DNA of 64,000 bases from positions 62,001 through 126,000 of the forward strand of contig NZ_JACVPX010000002.1 of assembly GCF_018881655.1 (NCBI RefSeq), written 5' to 3'. Below are positions 13,548-25,295 of this stretch, piece after piece. Source of the stretch: Polynucleobacter sp. Tro8-14-1 (lineage in GTDB: Bacteria; Pseudomonadota; Gammaproteobacteria; Burkholderiales; Burkholderiaceae). Under the pieces are notes generated by a model, which made no database searches, was not told the DNA's origin, and saw only the letters and a list, made by a program, of their open reading frames with translations. A program made the position numbers and the translations under genes. The stretch's first letter is position 1. Each line of letters opens with the position of its first letter.

Positions 13548-13853
13548 TTACCAGCTGGCCTTGGTTAAACCGGGGATTTCGCCACGGAAGGCGATTTCAC
13601 GAATCTTGCTACGAGCCAAACCGAATTTACGGAATGTGCCACGTGGTCGACCGGTTAATGAACAACGATTTCTTTGACGAATCGGGCTTGCGTTACGTGG
13701 AAGTGCCTGTAGCTTCAAGCGAGCTTCATAGCGCTCTTCATCGCTGCGTGACTGATCAGCAATGATCGCTTTGAGTTCGGCACGCTTTACAGCGTACTTC
13801 TCTACAGTTTTTGCGCGCTTATTCTCGCGCTCAATTAGGGATAGTTTTGCCAC
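13548..13853 (-). CDS. rpsN: 30S ribosomal protein S14 (zinc-independent type)
   Basis: [31 protein letters not shown]. Confidence 0.97.
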   Translation of the reverse strand: MAKLSLIERENKRAKTVEKYAVKRAELKAIIADQSRSDEERYEARLKLQALPRNASPIRQRNRCSLTGRPRGTFRKFGLARSKIREIAFRGEIPGLTKASW

Positions 13854-13862
13854 GTTAGCCTC

Positions 13863-14405
13863 TTAATTGCGGAAAGGGAATTTGAATGCTGCCAACAAAG
13901 CTTTTGCTTCTTCGTCGGTTTTAGCAGTCGTCGTAATACTGATATTGAGACCGCGGAGGGCATCAATCTTGTCGTATTCGATTTCAGGGAAAATGATTTG
14001 TTCTTTAACGCCGATGTTGTAGTTACCACGGCCGTCAAATGCTTTACCAGAGATACCGCGGAAGTCACGTACTCGTGGCAATGCAACAGTAACGAAACGA
14101 TCCAAGAATTCGTACATGCGTGCACCACGCAATGTCACCATGGCACCGATTGGGTAGCCTTGACGAATTTTGAAACCTGCAATCGCTTTTTTGGCTTTAG
14201 TTACAACTGGCTTTTGGCCCGCAACTTTAGTTAAATCGCCAACTGCATTTTCGATAATTTTCTTATCGTTCACTGCATCACCCAAGCCCATGTTCAGGGT
14301 AACTTTGGTGATACGTGGAACTTCCATTACAGATTTGTAACCAAATTTGGCGATCAAATCTGCAACAACTTTAGCTTGATAGTGTTCTTGAAAACGTGTG
14401 CTCAT
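13863..14405 (-). CDS. rplE: 50S ribosomal protein L5
   Basis: L5 motifs ([27 protein letters not shown]). Confidence 0.98.
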   Translation of the reverse strand: MSTRFQEHYQAKVVADLIAKFGYKSVMEVPRITKVTLNMGLGDAVNDKKIIENAVGDLTKVAGQKPVVTKAKKAIAGFKIRQGYPIGAMVTLRGARMYEFLDRFVTVALPRVRDFRGISGKAFDGRGNYNIGVKEQIIFPEIEYDKIDALRGLNISITTTAKTDEEAKALLAAFKFPFRN

Positions 14406-14421
14406 AATTTCTCCGTGCCCC

Positions 14422-14730
14422 TTATGCGCTTAAAGTTGCGCCAGTGGTTTTGAGGAAACGCTGCTTTTTACCATCAACGAGTTTGATACCAACACGTGAT
14501 GGCTTGCCGTTACCGTCAACCACAGCCACATTAGAAATGTGAACAGGCATCGTCTTGTCAATCATGCCGCCAGTAACACCGGCCGCTGGATTTGGCTTAA
14601 CGCTCTTTTTATAAATGTTTACGCCTTCGATCACTAACTTGTTCTCGAGAACGGCTGTAACAGTTCCTTGCTTGCCTTTATCGCGACCAGTCAACAGAAC
14701 TACGGAATCACCTTTACGAATCTTTTTCAT
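14422..14730 (-). CDS. rplX: 50S ribosomal protein L24
   Basis: [22 protein letters not shown]. Confidence 0.98.
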   Translation of the reverse strand: MKKIRKGDSVVLLTGRDKGKQGTVTAVLENKLVIEGVNIYKKSVKPNPAAGVTGGMIDKTMPVHISNVAVVDGNGKPSRVGIKLVDGKKQRFLKTTGATLSA

Positions 14731-14739
14731 ATCAGCCTC

Positions 14740-15108
14740 TTAAATAACTTCGGGGGCGAGAGAAACGATCTTCATGAACTTTTCAGTACGCAACTCGCGC
14801 GTCACTGGTCCAAAGATACGTGTGCCAATTGGCTCTAACTTAGCGTTGAGCAATACCGCAGCGTTGCCATCGAACTTAATCAATGAACCATCTGGACGGC
14901 GAACACCCTTAGCAGTTCTCACTACTACGGCGTTATAAATGTCACCTTTTTTAACACGGCCACGTGGAGCAGCAGACTTAACGCTGACTTTGATGACATC
15001 ACCGATACTGGCGTAACGACGCTTAGAGCCGCCCAATACCTTGATGCACAACACTTCACTGGCGCCTGTGTTATCGGCAACCTGTAATCTACTTTCGGTT
15101 TGTATCAT
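14740..15108 (-). CDS. rplN: 50S ribosomal protein L14
   Basis: [33 protein letters not shown]. Confidence 0.98.
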   Translation of the reverse strand: MIQTESRLQVADNTGASEVLCIKVLGGSKRRYASIGDVIKVSVKSAAPRGRVKKGDIYNAVVVRTAKGVRRPDGSLIKFDGNAAVLLNAKLEPIGTRIFGPVTRELRTEKFMKIVSLAPEVI

Positions 15109-15202
15109 TTCTAATCCCCAACTTATTGGCCAAAGGCAAACAGTCTTGGTTCCGTCTATGGGCTTTAACGAGAGTTAAAACCCGGAATTAATGAAAAACA
15201 CT

Positions 15203-15227
15203 GCTTCTCCAATAAAACCAGAGAAGC
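15203..15227 (-). terminator. hairpin with short T-run between rpsQ and rplN (second of a tandem pair)
   Basis: minus strand GCTTCTCtggttttattgGAGAAGCagtgttttt. Confidence 0.55.
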
Positions 15228-15244
15228 CTTCTATTCTACTACGT

Positions 15245-15282
15245 AAAAAAGGGATTTGGGAAGAATCTTCACCAAAATCCCC
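15245..15282 (-). terminator. Rho-independent terminator between rpsQ and rplN
   Basis: minus strand GGGATTTTGGtgaagattcttCCCAAATCCCtttttt. Confidence 0.75.
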
Positions 15283-15291
15283 AATATTTCT

Positions 15292-15561
15292 TTAAATACC
15301 CTTTGAAGCCTCAACCAAACGGGTCACAACCCAAGATTTAGTGCGTGAAATTGGCTTAGATTCAGCAATTTCAACGGTATCACCCATCTTGTATGTGCCA
15401 GCTTCGTCATGAGCGTGGTACTTTTTAGATTGGCCAACGTATTTACCAATCACTGGATGCTTAACTTGACGCTCAACCAACACCGTCACAGTTTTTTGCA
15501 TTTTGTCGCTAACAACGCGTCCCACAAGGGTGCGGCGCAAGGGTTTAGATAATTCTGTCAT
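15292..15561 (-). CDS. rpsQ: 30S ribosomal protein S17
   Basis: [28 protein letters not shown]. Confidence 0.98.
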   Translation of the reverse strand: MTELSKPLRRTLVGRVVSDKMQKTVTVLVERQVKHPVIGKYVGQSKKYHAHDEAGTYKMGDTVEIAESKPISRTKSWVVTRLVEASKGI

Positions 15562-15573
15562 ATCCCTTTTTCC

Positions 15574-15768
15574 TTATTTCTGTGCAGTCTTTTGGGCGAT
15601 AAAAGTCTTCACACGAGCGATGTCGCGCTTATTTTTACCCAATTGGCTGGTATTTGTGAGTTGCTGAGTGCCTTTTTGCATACGGAGCTTGAAACCGGTC
15701 TTTAGCAACTCGGTTAACTCTGCATTCAATGCATTCAGATCTTTTGAAGCTAATTCTGTATTTTTCAT
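15574..15768 (-). CDS. rpmC: 50S ribosomal protein L29
   Basis: [22 protein letters not shown]; start moved from 15786 to the ATG at 15768. Confidence 0.95.
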   Translation of the reverse strand: MKNTELASKDLNALNAELTELLKTGFKLRMQKGTQQLTNTSQLGKNKRDIARVKTFIAQKTAQK

Positions 15769-15782
15769 AATCTCTATCCCGA

Positions 15783-16196
15783 TCAACCTAAGTGGCGAAT
15801 CACGAAAGTGGTCTGTAAAGGCAACTTAGCAGCAGCAAGCTTGAAAGCTTCGCGCGCCAATTGCTCGTCAACACCGTCCATCTCGTAGAGCACTTTGCCT
15901 GGTTGAATTTCAGCTACGTAGTACTCTGGATTACCTTTACCGTTACCCATACGTACTTCAGCAGGTTTTTGTGAAATTGGCTTATCTGGGAAAATACGAA
16001 TCCAAATACGGCCACCACGTTTAATGTGACGAGTCATTGCACGACGTGCTGACTCGATTTGACGAGCAGTCAAACGACCACGGCCAACGGCCTTCAATCC
16101 AAAGTCACCAAAGGCTACGGAACTACCACGTGTTGCCACGCCAGTGTTACGACCTTTTTGTTCCTTACGATACTTGCGACGCTTTGGTTGTAGCAT
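15783..16196 (-). CDS. rplP: 50S ribosomal protein L16
   Basis: [19 protein letters not shown]. Confidence 0.98.
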   Translation of the reverse strand: MLQPKRRKYRKEQKGRNTGVATRGSSVAFGDFGLKAVGRGRLTARQIESARRAMTRHIKRGGRIWIRIFPDKPISQKPAEVRMGNGKGNPEYYVAEIQPGKVLYEMDGVDEQLAREAFKLAAAKLPLQTTFVIRHLG

Positions 16197-16198
16197 GC

Positions 16199-17026
16199 TT
16201 ACTCTCCTGACTTCTGCGTATCTGCGGCAGGTGTTTCAACCTTACGCACACGCTTTACTGCTGGCTTAGCAGCAACTAATGGCTTGTCTGTGCCAGCGGC
16301 TGGTTTACGAGCAGCTGTCTTGCTTGGGGCACGACGAGTTTTCTTTTCTTCGGCAGCTGGTTCAGCGGATGGAGCAGCTACTTGAGCTTCTGCACCACGA
16401 CCCAATGTGTCGCCTTTGTATACCCAAACTTTTACACCAATGATGCCGTATGTTGTTTCAGCTTCTGATGTAGCGTAATCAATATCAGCCTTCAATGTAT
16501 GAAGTGGAACGCGACCTTCGCGATACCATTCGCGACGAGCAATCTCAGCACCATTTAAACGACCTGATGACATGATCTTGATGCCTTGTGCGCCAAGACG
16601 CATTGCATTTTGCATTGCACGCTTCATCGCACGACGGAACATAATACGTTTTTCGAGCTGCTGAGTAATTGAGTCAGCAATTAATTGCGCATCAACTTCT
16701 GGCTTACGAATTTCTTCAATGTTTACGTGGACTGGAACACCCATACGCTTTTGTAATTCGCGGCGGAGCACTTCAATATCTTCGCCTTTTTTACCGATTA
16801 CAACGCCTGGACGTGAGCTATAGATAGTAATACGGGCATTCTTTGCAGGACGCTCAATCACAACCTTACTTACGGATGCATTCTTCAACTTCTTCTTGAG
16901 ATAGATGCGGACATTTACGTCCTCTTTCAACATCTTCGCGAAGTCAGTATTGTTTGCATACCAACGTGATGTCCAATTCTTCGTTACCGCGAGTCGGAAT
17001 CCGGTTGGGTTTATCTTTTGTCCCAT
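16199..17026 (-). CDS. rpsC: 30S ribosomal protein S3
   Basis: [18 protein letters not shown]; Ala/Lys/Pro-rich C-terminal tail. Confidence 0.98.
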   Translation of the reverse strand: MGQKINPTGFRLAVTKNWTSRWYANNTDFAKMLKEDVNVRIYLKKKLKNASVSKVVIERPAKNARITIYSSRPGVVIGKKGEDIEVLRRELQKRMGVPVHVNIEEIRKPEVDAQLIADSITQQLEKRIMFRRAMKRAMQNAMRLGAQGIKIMSSGRLNGAEIARREWYREGRVPLHTLKADIDYATSEAETTYGIIGVKVWVYKGDTLGRGAEAQVAAPSAEPAAEEKKTRRAPSKTAARKPAAGTDKPLVAAKPAVKRVRKVETPAADTQKSGE

Positions 17027-17034
17027 ATCTTTCC

Positions 17035-17370
17035 TTAGTTACTCAAGGTCACGGTAATGTGACATGTTTGTTTTTCAATTTGATTACCACGACCCTTAGC
17101 GCGTGCTGTGAAGCGCTTCAAGGAAGTGCCTTTATCAACAATAATTGTTGAAACCTTGAGCTCATCAATATCAGCACCTTTATTGTGTTCAGCGTTGGCC
17201 ACTGCAGACTCAACAACTTTTTTCACAATGAAGGCAGCTTTCTTGGGGCTGAAATTCAAAATGTTTAATGCGCGTGCAATTGGCAAACCACGAATTTGGT
17301 CTGCGACCAAACGTGTCTTTTGCGCAGAAATGCGGGCGCTCTTGTGAATAGCTTTAACTTCCATCATCAT
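17035..17370 (-). CDS. rplV: 50S ribosomal protein L22
   Basis: family sequence and S10-operon position. Confidence 0.97.
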   Translation of the reverse strand: MMMEVKAIHKSARISAQKTRLVADQIRGLPIARALNILNFSPKKAAFIVKKVVESAVANAEHNKGADIDELKVSTIIVDKGTSLKRFTARAKGRGNQIEKQTCHITVTLSN

Positions 17371-17374
17371 CCCC

Positions 17375-17653
17375 TTACTTCTTCGTTACTTTCTTGTCAG
17401 CAGCGTGACCTTTGAAAGTACGGGTCAAGGCAAATTCGCCTAACTTATGACCCACCATGTTTTCTGATACATAAACCGGAACGTGTTGACGACCGTTATG
17501 CACAGCAATCGTCAGACCAATGAAGTCTGGGAGGATTGTTGAACGGCGTGACCAAGTTTTGATCGGCTTTTTGTCTTTGTTGGCTTGTGCGACTTCAACC
17601 TTGTTTACCAAGCTGGCTTCGCAAAATGGGCCTTTTTTAGCTGAACGTGTCAT
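17375..17653 (-). CDS. rpsS: 30S ribosomal protein S19
   Basis: [19 protein letters not shown]. Confidence 0.98.
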   Translation of the reverse strand: MTRSAKKGPFCEASLVNKVEVAQANKDKKPIKTWSRRSTILPDFIGLTIAVHNGRQHVPVYVSENMVGHKLGEFALTRTFKGHAADKKVTKK

Positions 17654-17673
17654 ATCTATTTTTCCTTAATCGC

Positions 17674-18504
17674 TTAACGCTTTTGACGACGTTGAACGAT
17701 CATCGATGTTGTACGCTTGTTACGACGTGTACGATAACCTTTGGTTGGAGTGCCCCATGGAGATACTGGTACACGGCCTTCGCCAGTTTTACCTTCACCA
17801 CCACCATGTGGGTGATCTACTGGGTTCATTGCCACACCGCGAACGGTTGGGCGAATACCACGCCAGCGATTTGCACCAGCTTTACCGATAACACGCAAGC
17901 TGTGCTCTTCGTTACCAACTTCACCAATAGTGGCGCGGCACTCAATCAGAACACGACGCACTTCGCCTGAGCGCAAACGCACTTGAGCGTATACGCCTTC
18001 ACGGGCTAGCAACACCGCTGAACCACCGGCTGAGCGCGCTACTTGAGCACCCTTACCTGGCATGATTTCTACACAGTGAATTGTGCTACCAACAGGAATA
18101 TTACGGATTGGCAAGTTATTGCCAGACTTAATTGGAGCCTCTGAACCACTCATCAAGGCTTGACCAACAGTCATTCCTTTAGCTGCCAGAATGTAGCGGC
18201 GCTCACCATCAGCAAACACGATCAATGCAATATTTGCACTACGGTTTGGATCGTATTCCAAGCGTTCAACTTTTGCTGGAATACCGTCTTTGTCATTGCG
18301 TTTGAAATCAACAACACGATAGTGATGCTTATGACCACCACCTTTATGACGGGTAGTGATGTGACCATTATTGTTACGACCCGCTTTTTGGAATTGTGGC
18401 TCTACCAACGCTGCAAAAGGTTTGCCCTTGTGCAGGTCAGGATTTACCACCTTGACCATTGAACGACGACCTGGTGAGGTCGGTTTTGTCTTCATCAAAG
18501 GCAT
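17674..18504 (-). CDS. rplB: 50S ribosomal protein L2
   Basis: [20 protein letters not shown]. Confidence 0.99.
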   Translation of the reverse strand: MPLMKTKPTSPGRRSMVKVVNPDLHKGKPFAALVEPQFQKAGRNNNGHITTRHKGGGHKHHYRVVDFKRNDKDGIPAKVERLEYDPNRSANIALIVFADGERRYILAAKGMTVGQALMSGSEAPIKSGNNLPIRNIPVGSTIHCVEIMPGKGAQVARSAGGSAVLLAREGVYAQVRLRSGEVRRVLIECRATIGEVGNEEHSLRVIGKAGANRWRGIRPTVRGVAMNPVDHPHGGGEGKTGEGRVPVSPWGTPTKGYRTRRNKRTTSMIVQRRQKR

Positions 18505-18506
18505 GA

Positions 18507-18821
18507 TTAATTCGCCTCCGCTTCAAAGTTAATTTCTTGACCTGGCTTCAAGCTTACGTAGGCCTTCTTAGTGTGGTCACGACGACCCTCAAAACGGCCA
18601 TAGCGCTTAGGCTTACCCTTTTGATTCACGATCTGAACAGAGTCAACTTGCACTTTGAAGAGCAATTCAACTGCTTGTTTTACATCGAGCTTATTTGCGT
18701 CGCGAGCTACTTGGAAAACTACTTGTTCGTTTTTCTCTGCAACCATAGTGGCTTTTTCAGAGATAACCGGTCCAAGCAGAACCCTCATTAGATTGTGATC
18801 ATTTTTACGGACTTGGCTCAT
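18507..18821 (-). CDS. rplW: 50S ribosomal protein L23
   Basis: [26 protein letters not shown]. Confidence 0.97.
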   Translation of the reverse strand: MSQVRKNDHNLMRVLLGPVISEKATMVAEKNEQVVFQVARDANKLDVKQAVELLFKVQVDSVQIVNQKGKPKRYGRFEGRRDHTKKAYVSLKPGQEINFEAEAN

Positions 18822-19438
18822 TTCAGCAACTCCTCAATTTTTGCGATCGCAGCTTTGCTAACCAATACTTTTTTGTATTGGACCAAAGCTAATGGATCAG
18901 CGTGCTGTGGCTCACATACAGCAACTTTATGCAAGTTACGTGATGCCAAGTACAAATTCTCGCTAACCTGATCAACAATAATCAAGACTGAATCCAGGCC
19001 CATTGCTTTAACTTTGTCAGCTAAAACTTTAGTCTTTGGAGCGTCAAGAGAAAATTGATCAACAACATTCAAACGACCTTCGCGAGCTAACTGAGACAAA
19101 ATAGATCTCATACCAGCGCGGTACATTTTCTTGTTTACTTTTTGGCTGAAATTCTCTTCTGGAGAATTCGGGAATATACGGCCACCTCCACGCCACAGCG
19201 GGGAAGAGCTCATACCAGCACGTGCACGACCAGTACCTTTTTGACGCCAAGGTTTCTTGGTTGTGTGCTTAACTTGCTCACGGTCTTTTTGTGCACGGTT
19301 ACCGCTACGTGCATTAGCTTGGTAAGCCACTACAACTTGGTGTACCAATGCTTCGTTATATTCACGTTCGAATACTTCTGGTGAAGCTTGTACGCCTGCA
19401 CCTAAAGTACCGTTGTCTTGGAGAAGCTTAAGTTCCAT
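18818..19438 (-). CDS. rplD: 50S ribosomal protein L4
   Basis: [26 protein letters not shown]. Confidence 0.98.
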   Translation of the reverse strand: MELKLLQDNGTLGAGVQASPEVFEREYNEALVHQVVVAYQANARSGNRAQKDREQVKHTTKKPWRQKGTGRARAGMSSSPLWRGGGRIFPNSPEENFSQKVNKKMYRAGMRSILSQLAREGRLNVVDQFSLDAPKTKVLADKVKAMGLDSVLIIVDQVSENLYLASRNLHKVAVCEPQHADPLALVQYKKVLVSKAAIAKIEELLK

Positions 19439-19449
19439 ATTCGCTCTCC

Positions 19450-20112
19450 TTATTTCTTCTTCAACGGTGTTTTAACCGCTGGAGTAACAATAACTTTACC
19501 GCCTGGGGCACCTGGAATAGCGCCTTTAACCATGATCAGGTTACGTTCTGAATCAATGCGTGCGATGACTAAATTTTGAACTGTACGTGTAACGTCACCC
19601 AAGTGACCGGTCATACGCTTACCAGGGAAAACACGACCTGGATCTTGCGCCATACCGATTGAGCCTGGTACGTTATGTGAACGTGAGTTACCGTGGGATG
19701 CACGACCAGAAGCGAAGTGATAACGCTTGATGGTACCTGCGTAGCCCTTACCGATAGACACGCCCTGTACGTCCACTTTTTGACCAGCAGTAAATGCAGT
19801 GTCAGCAGGAATTACTTGTCCTGGCGTCATTTCTGCGATTTTTGCTGCGTCTAATTGGAATTCGTTGAGGCCGTTACCTGCCATCACACCAGCTTTGGCG
19901 AAGTGACCAGCCATTGCCTTAGTAACGCGAGTAGCTCTACGTGTGCCATGTGCTAACTGGATAGCATCATAGCCATCAGTTGCCTGGGTCTTGATTTGAG
20001 CGATTCTGTTGTCGCTCACGTCAATTACGGTCACAGGGATTGAATCCCCTTCGTCCGTAAATAGACGGGTCATGCCGACCTTGCGGCCGATTAAGCCTAA
20101 GCTCATATTCAT
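19450..20112 (-). CDS. rplC: 50S ribosomal protein L3
   Basis: [26 protein letters not shown]. Confidence 0.98.
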   Translation of the reverse strand: MNMSLGLIGRKVGMTRLFTDEGDSIPVTVIDVSDNRIAQIKTQATDGYDAIQLAHGTRRATRVTKAMAGHFAKAGVMAGNGLNEFQLDAAKIAEMTPGQVIPADTAFTAGQKVDVQGVSIGKGYAGTIKRYHFASGRASHGNSRSHNVPGSIGMAQDPGRVFPGKRMTGHLGDVTRTVQNLVIARIDSERNLIMVKGAIPGAPGGKVIVTPAVKTPLKKK

Positions 20113-20303
20113 GCTCCACGCCGACTTCGATTGGTCGGCAAAATTAATTTAAGTGATTTACAAGTAAAAGTACTTCTAAATCAATAACTTACAACGTTTT
20201 TAGTGCTGATAAAACTAAGATTTTCGCTCAAATAATTGAGCGAAGCCTTAGATTCTATCCCGAAAACCCAGTCTTGACAAGCAAAAAGACTGGAAAATAC
20301 AAA

Positions 20304-20615
20304 TTACTGCAACTTAATTTCGACATCCACACCTGCTGGGAGGTCTAATTTCATCAAAGCATCTACAGTTTTCTCTGTAGGATCAACGATATCCATCAAA
20401 CGGAGATGGGTGCGGATCTCTAACTGATCACGGGATGTCTTGTTCACGTGTGGTGAACGCAAGATATCAAAACGCTCAATACGGGTTGGCAAAGGTACTG
20501 GACCCTTAACAACTGCACCAGTACGCTTAGCTGTATCAACGATTTCAGCTGCAGACTGGTCGATTAAACGGTAATCAAATGCTTTAAGGCGAATACGAAT
20601 TTTTTGGTTTTGCAT
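20304..20615 (-). CDS. rpsJ: 30S ribosomal protein S10
   Basis: [22 protein letters not shown]. Confidence 0.98.
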   Translation of the reverse strand: MQNQKIRIRLKAFDYRLIDQSAAEIVDTAKRTGAVVKGPVPLPTRIERFDILRSPHVNKTSRDQLEIRTHLRLMDIVDPTEKTVDALMKLDLPAGVDVEIKLQ

Positions 20616-20734
20616 ATTAATTCCAAAGAGCGTTGTGGTGCTGCCACGTTATACATCTAAAGAGCTCGGTGACATCAGCAGCACTGATGTCACCGGTTAG
20701 CAAACCGCTAAATATTTTTATTAAAACTTACTAC

Positions 20735-21925
20735 TTAAGCCAAAATCTTTGCAACCACGCCGGCGCCAACAGTACGGCCACCTTCACGGATCGCAAAACG
20801 TAAACCTTCTTCCATCGCGATTGGCGCGATGAGTTTTACGGTAATCGTGACGTTATCGCCAGGCATGACCATTTCTTTGTCTTTTGGCAACTCGATTGAA
20901 CCAGTTACGTCCGTTGTGCGGAAGTAAAACTGTGGACGATAGTTGTTAAAGAACGGTGTATGACGACCACCTTCGTCTTTACCCAAGATGTACACCTCGG
21001 CTGTAAAGTGAGTATGTGGGGTGATTGAACCTGGCTTAGCCAATACTTGGCCGCGCTCAACTTCTTCACGTTTTGTACCGCGTAACAAGATACCAACGTT
21101 ATCGCCTGCTTGACCTTGGTCGAGCAATTTACGGAACATTTCAACACCAGTACAAGTGGTCTTGAGTGTTGGCTTGATACCGATGATTTCGATCTCTTCG
21201 CCTACTTTAACGATACCGCGCTCGATACGACCAGTCACAACAGTACCGCGACCGGAGATAGAGAACACGTCTTCTACTGGCATCAAGAAGGCACCATCAA
21301 CAGCACGCTCTGGAGTTGGGATATAAGTATCTAATGCTTCAGCCAATTTCATGATGGCTTCTTTACCCAATGGGCCTTCGTCGCCTTCAAGGGCTAACTT
21401 AGCAGAACCTTGAATGATTGGTGTGTCATCGCCAGGGAAGTTGTACTTAGATAAAAGCTCACGAACTTCCATTTCAACGAGCTCTAACAATTCAGCGTCA
21501 TCAACCATGTCGCATTTGTTCAAGAACACCACGATGTAAGGAACACCCACTTGGCGTGCCAAGAGGATGTGTTCACGTGTTTGTGGCATTGGGCCGTCAG
21601 CAGCAGAACAAACCAAAATAGCGCCGTCCATCTGAGCAGCACCAGTAATCATGTTCTTCACGTAGTCAGCATGTCCTGGGCAATCCACGTGTGCGTAGTG
21701 ACGGTTTGCTGTCTCGTACTCAACGTGCGCTGTATTAATCGTAATACCGCGTGCTTTTTCTTCAGGAGCAGCATCGATCTGATCATATGCTTTAGCTTCG
21801 CCACCGAATGCTTTAGAAAGCACGGTTGCAATTGCTGCTGTCAATGTAGTTTTACCGTGGTCAACGTGACCGATGGTGCCTACGTTTACGTGCGGTTTTG
21901 TCCGCTCGAATTTTTCTTTTGCCAT
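20735..21925 (-). CDS. tuf: elongation factor Tu (copy 1)
   Basis: [26 protein letters not shown]; 396 aa. Confidence 0.99.
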   Translation of the reverse strand: MAKEKFERTKPHVNVGTIGHVDHGKTTLTAAIATVLSKAFGGEAKAYDQIDAAPEEKARGITINTAHVEYETANRHYAHVDCPGHADYVKNMITGAAQMDGAILVCSAADGPMPQTREHILLARQVGVPYIVVFLNKCDMVDDAELLELVEMEVRELLSKYNFPGDDTPIIQGSAKLALEGDEGPLGKEAIMKLAEALDTYIPTPERAVDGAFLMPVEDVFSISGRGTVVTGRIERGIVKVGEEIEIIGIKPTLKTTCTGVEMFRKLLDQGQAGDNVGILLRGTKREEVERGQVLAKPGSITPHTHFTAEVYILGKDEGGRHTPFFNNYRPQFYFRTTDVTGSIELPKDKEMVMPGDNVTITVKLIAPIAMEEGLRFAIREGGRTVGAGVVAKILA

Positions 21926-21975
21926 TTTTGTCTGCCTTCTTTAGCTAGTCAATATTCAAAATTAATGTAGATAAA

Positions 21976-24078
21976 TTACTTCGCTTTAGCAGCCATAACT
22001 GCTTCAGCAACGTTCTTCGGTGCTTCGGAATAATGCTTAAATTCCATGGTGTAGGTAGCGCGACCTTGGGTCAACGAGCGTAAGCCAGTTGAGTAACCAA
22101 ACATCTCTGCTAACGGCACTTCAGCACGGACGATCTTGCCACCGCCTGGAATGTCATCCATACCCTGCAAAATACCGCGACGGGATGAAAGATCACCCAT
22201 TACGTTACCCATGAAATCTTCTGGTGTTTCTACTTCAACAGCCATCATCGGCTCAAGCAATACTGGTGCTGCTTTACGCATACCGTCTTTGAATGCCATA
22301 GAACCCGCCATCTTAAATGCGTTTTCATTGGAGTCAACGTCATGGTATGAACCGAAGAACAATGTAGCTTTGATATCTACAACTGGATAGCCAGCCAAAA
22401 TACCGGAATTCAATGTTTCGCGAATTCCTTTTTCTACTGCAGGGATGTATTCGCGTGGAACTACACCGCCCTTAATAGCGTCAATGAATTCAAAACCTTT
22501 ACCTGGCTCTTGTGGCTCAAGCTTCAATACCACGTGACCGTATTGACCGCGACCACCAGACTGCTTAACAAACTTACCTTCGATTTCTTCGCAAACTTTA
22601 CGAATAGTTTCGCGATAGGCAACTTGTGGCTTACCAACAGTGGCTTCAACACCAAATTCACGACGCATACGATCAACCAAAATTTCCAAATGGAGCTCGC
22701 CCATTCCAGAAATAATTGTCTGGCCAGACTCTTCATCCGTTTTAACGCGGAAAGAAGGATCTTCTTGTGCCAAGCGGTTCAAAGCAAGACCCATTTTTTC
22801 TTGGTCTGGTTTTGTCTTTGGCTCAACTGCTTGTGAGATTACTGGCTCTGGGAATACCATGCGCTCCAAAATAACAATGCTATCTGGGTCACATAATGTT
22901 TCGCCAGTAGTTGCGTCTTTTAGACCAACTGCAGCAGCGATATCGCCTGCATAAACTTCTTTAATTTCTTCACGTTGGTTTGCATGCATCTGCAACAAAC
23001 GACCAACACGCTCTTTCTTACCCTTGATTGGGTTGTAGATTGTGTCGCCAGATTTCATTACACCTGAATAAACGCGGAAAAAGATAAGCTGGCCAACAAA
23101 TGGGTCAGTCATGATCTTAAATGCCAATGCAGAGAATTTCTCAGCATCGTCAGCTTTACGTGTTGTTGGAGTTCCGTCTTCCAATTCACAAGGAACTGGT
23201 GGAACGTCTAATGGGGATGGCAATAACTCAACCACCGCATCCAACATTGCCTGAACGCCTTTGTTTTTGAACGCAGTTCCGCACATCATTGGAATGATTT
23301 CATTAGCAATCGTACGTTGACGCAACGCTTTTTTGATTTCTTCTTCGGTTAACTCTTCGCCACCGAGATACTTCTCCATCAACTCTTCTGAACTTTCAGC
23401 AGCGGCTTCAACCATCTTTTCGCGCCACTCATCTGCAGATGCCTTTAATTCAGCAGGAATCTCTTCGTAGCTAAACTTAGTGCCTTGTGAAGCCTCATCC
23501 CAATAGATGGCCTTCATTTTTACCAAGTCCACAACGCCCTTGAAGTTTTCTTCAGCGCCAATAGGAATCTGGATCAAGATAGGATTTGCTTTAAGGCGTA
23601 ACTTCATCTGGTCATAGACCTTAAAGAAGTTCGCACCGGTGCGGTCCATCTTGTTTACGAAAGCCAAACGTGGAACTTGATACTTGTTAGCTTGACGCCA
23701 AACAGTTTCAGATTGGGGCTGTACACCACCTACCGCACAGTAAACCATGCAAGCACCATCCAAAACGCGCATTGAACGCTCAACTTCAATAGTGAAATCT
23801 ACGTGTCCTGGGGTATCAATAATATTGATGCGGTGCTCTGGGAAATTACCAGCCATACCCTTCCAGAACGTTGTAGTAGCAGCAGAAGTAATCGTGATAC
23901 CACGCTCTTGCTCTTGTTCCATCCAGTCCATGGTTGCAGCGCCATCATGTACTTCACCAATCTTATGATTAACACCGGTGTAGAACAAAACGCGTTCTGT
24001 AGTTGTTGTCTTGCCTGCGTCAATGTGCGCAGAGATACCAATATTGCGGTATCTGTCGATGGGGGTTTTACGTGCCAC
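21976..24078 (-). CDS. fusA: elongation factor G
   Basis: [36 protein letters not shown]. Confidence 0.99.
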   Translation of the reverse strand: MARKTPIDRYRNIGISAHIDAGKTTTTERVLFYTGVNHKIGEVHDGAATMDWMEQEQERGITITSAATTTFWKGMAGNFPEHRINIIDTPGHVDFTIEVERSMRVLDGACMVYCAVGGVQPQSETVWRQANKYQVPRLAFVNKMDRTGANFFKVYDQMKLRLKANPILIQIPIGAEENFKGVVDLVKMKAIYWDEASQGTKFSYEEIPAELKASADEWREKMVEAAAESSEELMEKYLGGEELTEEEIKKALRQRTIANEIIPMMCGTAFKNKGVQAMLDAVVELLPSPLDVPPVPCELEDGTPTTRKADDAEKFSALAFKIMTDPFVGQLIFFRVYSGVMKSGDTIYNPIKGKKERVGRLLQMHANQREEIKEVYAGDIAAAVGLKDATTGETLCDPDSIVILERMVFPEPVISQAVEPKTKPDQEKMGLALNRLAQEDPSFRVKTDEESGQTIISGMGELHLEILVDRMRREFGVEATVGKPQVAYRETIRKVCEEIEGKFVKQSGGRGQYGHVVLKLEPQEPGKGFEFIDAIKGGVVPREYIPAVEKGIRETLNSGILAGYPVVDIKATLFFGSYHDVDSNENAFKMAGSMAFKDGMRKAAPVLLEPMMAVEVETPEDFMGNVMGDLSSRRGILQGMDDIPGGGKIVRAEVPLAEMFGYSTGLRSLTQGRATYTMEFKHYSEAPKNVAEAVMAAKAK

Positions 24079-24105
24079 TGTTGGTACCTTTTCTTTGCTG
24101 TGCGA

Positions 24106-24576
24106 TTAGAAGCGGAAATGTGAGAAAGCTTTGTTAGCTTCTGCCATACGGTGAACTTCTTCACGCTTCTTCATTGCTCCGCCGCGACCTTCTGCAGCTT
24201 CTAATAATTCGTTGGCCAAACGTTGAGCCATAGATTTCTCACCGCGCTTTTTAGCGGCTTCGCGCACCCAGCGCATTGCCAAAGCAGAACGGCGTGATGG
24301 GCGAACTTCAACAGGAACCTGGTAGTTAGCGCCACCAACACGACGGCTCTTCACCTCAACCATTGGCTTAACGTTGCCCATAGCTGTTGAGAAAATTTCG
24401 AGTGGTTCTTTGTTTGCTTTTTTCTCGATGTGATCAAAGGCACCGTAAACGATACGCTCTGCAACCGATTTCTTGCCGTCCAACATGAGGACGTTCATGA
24501 ATTTAGCTACTTCTACATTACCGAATTTTGGATCCGGCAAAATTTCCCGTTTGGGAACTTCACGACGACGTGGCAT
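24106..24576 (-). CDS. rpsG: 30S ribosomal protein S7
   Basis: [20 protein letters not shown]. Confidence 0.98.
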   Translation of the reverse strand: MPRRREVPKREILPDPKFGNVEVAKFMNVLMLDGKKSVAERIVYGAFDHIEKKANKEPLEIFSTAMGNVKPMVEVKSRRVGGANYQVPVEVRPSRRSALAMRWVREAAKKRGEKSMAQRLANELLEAAEGRGGAMKKREEVHRMAEANKAFSHFRF

Positions 24577-24737
24577 AACTACTCCTTCAGTTCAGTTAGG
24601 GGCGACCCACATGGATCACCCGCTCCGGTTGCCCTACTATCTAAGAAGATTCTTAGACGGGACAACCACTTACTTGTCTTTTAAGTCTGACAAACGAAGA
24701 CTTACTACAAATACTTCAGCAAAAATCTATTGAAAGA

Positions 24738-25118
24738 TTAAGCAGATTTCTTAGCGCGCTTAGCACCGTACTTGGAACGTGATTGCTTACGGTCTTTAAC
24801 ACCTTGCAAGTCAAGTGAGCCACGAACGATGTGGTAACGAACACCTGGCAAATCCTTTACACGACCACCACGAATCAACACTACCGAGTGTTCCTGGAGG
24901 TTATGGCCTTCACCGCCAATGTATGAAATAACTTCAAAACCATTGGTTAAGCGAACTTTGGCTACTTTACGAAGTGCAGAGTTAGGCTTTTTAGGAGTAG
25001 TGGTGTACACACGTGTACAAACACCACGGCGCTGCGGACTGTTTTCCAGTGCAGGGCTCTTGCTTTTAACGATCAGCCTGGATCTTGGCTTACGTATTAA
25101 TTGATTAATTGTTGGCAT
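24738..25118 (-). CDS. rpsL: 30S ribosomal protein S12
   Basis: [12 protein letters not shown]...[24 protein letters not shown]. Confidence 0.99.
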   Translation of the reverse strand: MPTINQLIRKPRSRLIVKSKSPALENSPQRRGVCTRVYTTTPKKPNSALRKVAKVRLTNGFEVISYIGGEGHNLQEHSVVLIRGGRVKDLPGVRYHIVRGSLDLQGVKDRKQSRSKYGAKRAKKSA

Positions 25119-25261
25119 AAAATAGCTCGGTTAGTACTTCTTTGTTGCTTTCTTCAAGAAAATCAATGACTTAGAGAATTTCTAGGTCAAAAAGACCCTC
25201 TTCTGAATCAGTAGAACTCAGCATTCTAGCTTGGCCAGCCTTTTCCGTCAACCAAATGGGG

Positions 25262-25287
25262 AAAAAACTGGCCATTTCTGGCCAGAA
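25262..25287 (-). terminator. Rho-independent terminator downstream of rpoC
   Basis: minus strand CTGGCCAgaaaTGGCCAGtttttt. Confidence 0.85.
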
Positions 25288-25295
25288 TTACCAAA

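Noticed and set aside
21551-21970. 139-aa plus-strand ORF (and its copy at 38358..38738)
   Set aside because: Antisense to tuf; duplicated only because tuf is duplicated, and no protein-like signature.
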